Below are positions 39,500 through 41,573 of a stretch of 41,573 bases of DNA, one piece after another (within the stretch, counting starts at the first letter, position 1; every line of letters begins with the position of its first letter). The stretch is from positions 1 to 41,573 of the forward strand of contig NZ_FOCT01000020.1 in NCBI RefSeq assembly GCF_900110185.1. The letters are read 5' to 3'. This DNA is from Nitrosospira multiformis. GTDB lineage: Bacteria; Pseudomonadota; Gammaproteobacteria; Burkholderiales; Nitrosomonadaceae. Made by a program: the position numbers and the translations under genes. The notes under the pieces are model-generated. The model had not been told where the DNA came from and searched no databases. It saw only the letters and a program-made list of their open reading frames with translations.

Positions 39500-40499
39500 T
39501 AAGTTCTGAGCTCCACTTGAGATTTTTCTCACTGGAGCTTGGCTGAAAATGGGCCATCTCGGGATTGTGTTCCTGCCGAGTGGTCCACGGTGTTGGCTTC
39601 ATAGAGCGCTTCTCAGGGTGGGGAGACGCCTTCACGCCCTGCCTTCCCATCCCATAATTTCCTGCGCCCTGCTTCCGCCGGTCAGGCGGCGCAAGGAGCA
39701 GTTCGATGAAGAGTGAAGAAATTACCTCCGCAGACTTCTCCTGAAAAGCGCCCGCATGGAGAGAATGTAGCCCGTCACTTGCTTTCCTCTTCCAGGATGG
39801 GTAGATGTTGAATCATCGATGGTGTAGGTAAACTTGCTGCCATCTGCCATTCAGAACAATGAACTCCTCATTCTCTTTCATCTGATCGAACTGAAACTCT
39901 AATCCAGAGCTTCACCAGGAAAGTCTGATCACGTGTCTTCGGGGTTCTGATTGGCTGTCAACGGGTTTGTAACCTGCAGCGTTGAAAGGGTAGGAAGGCA
40001 GAAGGTAAGTGGCGAACCGCACAGACAATGTGCTGGGAAAGTACGAGAATTATTTTACATCAGGCACATCAGGCGAAACTGGAGGGTGGGAGAATGGGAA
40101 GGGGTTTGGTCGATCTGTCCGGATTGAGCGGTGATCCGGAAAGTGATGATAGAGCGGGGAAGCTCCTGGCACGCTGGGAAGCGGAGATCATGAATTCTTC
40201 GGCTTCGGGCATGGGAGCAGTTGAATATAGGCAGCAACCATCGATTATCCCCGGAAATCGCCGGAGTCGCCCGCGGCTTCTTGATCGCCGGATGCGGCGA
40301 AAATCCGCGCGGGGCCCAAGCGTTTCTTTGCATGCCACATACAAAAAGCGCAAGCGGAGGTGAATCGCTTCGGATGAGGACGCTTCAACATCGTCCGCTT
40401 CATGCGTTTATAGGCGCGACTTTATGCGTGTCTGATCTGCTCGCTTGCTTATTTGTCATTTATGGGCGAGAAGGTTGAGTGTCGTGCTGTTTTTCCTTT
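39500..40499. other. About 1 kb without a recognisable gene
   Basis: The region starts with a probable terminator hairpin (39509-39539). It then runs through sequence with small open frames on both strands, the longest about 110 residues (40028-40363 plus). None has a recognisable product or a consistent start signal, and overlapping frames on both strands are equally open. I see no tRNA, insertion-sequence ends or CRISPR array. It may be decayed coding DNA. Confidence 0.6.
39509..39541 (+). terminator. Likely terminator hairpin after the repeat-tailed gene
   Basis: AGCTCCA pairs with TGGAGCT, and the inner TTGAGA/TCTC pairs further around a T-rich loop, ten bases after the stop. The T-run after the stem is short. 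Confidence 0.45.
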
Positions 40500-40958
40500 C
40501 TATTTGCAGCTTTTCACATCCTCTGTAACGGTTTTTCCATCTTTTAGTACGACAGTTTGTCGGATGGTCTTGCAATTACTGTCGTTATCAACGCCCACGA
40601 CCTCGGCTCTCCCGCTCACGCCACTATCGGGATTGGTGAAAGTTTGGGTCTCGTTGGTTTCATACGCCCGCTGGGAAGTTTGAGCCATGCGACGCTGGTC
40701 TTCCTGCCCGAGACGTCCTCCGATTTCCGCACCCAGATAATATCCGCCCACCCCGCCGGCCACAGCACCCAATATACGGCCTGCAGTGCCCCCACCTAGG
40801 TAGCTGCCAAGGTAGCCGCCACCAATGGAACCGGCAACGCTGCCGATCAAGCCGCCGGCACGCCTCGTTTCGGTGGACTGGCATGCTGACAGGAGCGCAA
40901 CCAGGGCCAGGAGCAGCAAGCGCTTTGTCCATGTAGTTGAAATCGACGCTTGGTTCAT
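40500..40958 (-). CDS. Glycine-zipper outer-membrane lipoprotein (17 kDa antigen type)
   Basis: A 152-residue lipoprotein with signal peptide and lipobox LLSAC (Cys26). It has a long glycine zipper (GGLIGSVAGSIGGGYLGSYLGGG, then GAVAGGVGGYYLGAEIGGRLG, about 35-80) and a C-terminal part with SNCKTIRQTVVLKDGKTVTEDVKSC, which contains two cysteines. This matches the Rickettsia 17 kDa surface-antigen/glycine-zipper lipoprotein group. Function is unknown but usually envelope-related. GGAGG lies just before the ATG at 40958. Confidence 0.9.
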   Translation of the reverse strand: MNQASISTTWTKRLLLLALVALLSACQSTETRRAGGLIGSVAGSIGGGYLGSYLGGGTAGRILGAVAGGVGGYYLGAEIGGRLGQEDQRRMAQTSQRAYETNETQTFTNPDSGVSGRAEVVGVDNDSNCKTIRQTVVLKDGKTVTEDVKSCK

Positions 40959-41087
40959 GATCTTTCCTCCAAATTTTGCTTCAGGCTGAATTCGACGTTA
41001 TCTCAGTAATGTGCGGCCGCGATATAGTTTCCTTGCCATGATCTGTTTGCATCCCATGGTGTTATTAACGAAAAAGGAGACGCGAGG

Positions 41088-41342
41088 ATGACGCGCCTAT
41101 TCTGTTTTCTGTGGGGCGACTTTCTGCGACAATTATTATTTTCCTCTTATTCCCGGACTGCAATGAAATTCAGGAAAATAATAAGCCTCGTTACTCTGCT
41201 GGCCGTTCTTCCCACGCTCTCGGGTTGTTGGTATCTCCTGGCGGGGGGTGCCGGCGCTTACGGCGGTTACAAGATGAAAGAGAAGGGTTATACGTTGCAG
41301 AATCCCATCACGAAAGAGAAAAGCAGTCAGACATCGAAATAA
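41088..41342 (+). CDS. Small glycine-rich lipoprotein
   Basis: An 84-residue open frame whose C-terminal part (from the ATG at 41163) is a compact lipoprotein. It has signal MKFRKIISLVTLLAVLPTLSGC with lipobox LSGC, then WYLLAGGAGAYGGYKMKEKGY. The ATG at 41088 has a good AAGGAG upstream but would add 25 residues before the signal sequence; the ATG at 41163 gives a normal signal peptide but no clear ribosome-binding site. The start is therefore unresolved. It is divergent from the glycine-zipper lipoprotein. Function unknown. Confidence 0.7.
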   Translation: MTRLFCFLWGDFLRQLLFSSYSRTAMKFRKIISLVTLLAVLPTLSGCWYLLAGGAGAYGGYKMKEKGYTLQNPITKEKSSQTSK

Positions 41343-41467
41343 AAGTATAGAAATATCGCGACAGTATTGCTCGCGGCCGTGCACATTTGAAGACCCCGTA
41401 TTCGCCCATGGGCGCTATCTCTCTCCCAGGGACGGGCTGGGGGAAGCATGTTTGCGGAGGCTGGAGG

Positions 41468-41573
41468 TCAAGCGAATACGTGGGCGATGGTGTAAATCGT
41501 CAGGCCTGCCAACCCGCCTATCAGCGTGCCATTGATGCGAATGTACTGCAGGTCCTCGCCCACCTGCCGCTCG
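41468..41573 (-). CDS. DUF445-family membrane protein, C-terminal fragment
   Basis: The window ends inside this gene. The visible C-terminus reads ERQVGEDLQYIRINGTLIGG, then LAGLTIYTIAHVFA and stop. This is the characteristic end of DUF445/YjiN-like membrane proteins, with the final hydrophobic helix. The rest lies beyond the right edge. Confidence 0.8.
   Translation of the reverse strand, partial: ERQVGEDLQYIRINGTLIGGLAGLTIYTIAHVFA

Noticed and set aside
40028..40363. 111-residue plus-strand frame.
   Set aside because: Basic, arginine-rich, competing frames on both strands equally open; no start signal.

Overview
This 41.6-kb window looks like the replication-origin side of a betaproteobacterial chromosome, probably from the Nitrosomonadales and most like Nitrosospira. 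That assignment rests on gene order and protein character, not on a database search. Evidence for it: the parB-parA-rsmG-mnmG and mnmE-yidC-yidD-rnpA-rpmH blocks read left, dnaA-dnaN-gyrB reads right; a glyA-nrdR-rib-nusB-thiL-pgpA-pncC block follows; a RegB/RegA-type redox two-component system and recA-recX-alaS are also present. Most genes are ordinary housekeeping genes with moderately high GC and normal lengths.

Layout. 1-4454: chromosome partition (parB, parA) and tRNA/rRNA modification genes (rsmG, mnmG), all on the minus strand. 4455-6526: about 2 kb without a confident gene. It carries three parS sites inside a diverged tandem duplication, then a gene-poor stretch with one possible 53-residue ORF. 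6527-10767: a small membrane protein, then mnmE, yidC, yidD, rnpA and rpmH on the minus strand. 10768-16460: dnaA, dnaN and gyrB with DnaA boxes in both gaps flanking dnaA, so the origin is probably here. 16606-27011: glyA, nrdR, riboflavin genes ribD, ribE, ribBX and ribH, then nusB, thiL, pgpA and pncC. A regB/regA pair on the opposite strand splits ribD from ribE.

27023-35775: a YqhA-family membrane protein, a secreted inactive-looking trypsin-fold/TPR protein, recA, recX, an OB-fold lipoprotein, alaS, trxB and an Smr-domain protein. 35807-41573: a looser accessory region with a short DksA-like protein, an MFS transporter, tRNA-Arg(CCT), an AT-richer gap, an unrecognised secreted protein with a pentapeptide-repeat tail, about 1 kb with no gene, two small lipoproteins and the C-terminus of a DUF445 protein.

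How the parts fit. ParA/ParB act on the parS sites a few kb away to segregate the origin, while DnaA, the beta clamp and gyrase start and sustain replication. YidC, YidD, RnpA and L34 form the conserved membrane-insertion/RNase P/ribosome block. The rib genes make FMN/FAD precursors, and RegBA is a quinone- and thiol-sensing redox switch lying among them. No complete new multi-gene system is evident. The points most worth a second look are the parS duplication, the apparent lack of a normal start codon for rnpA, perfect inverted repeats before ribE and gyrB, the protease-like TPR protein that has lost its catalytic His, and the unrecognised repeat-tailed secreted protein.
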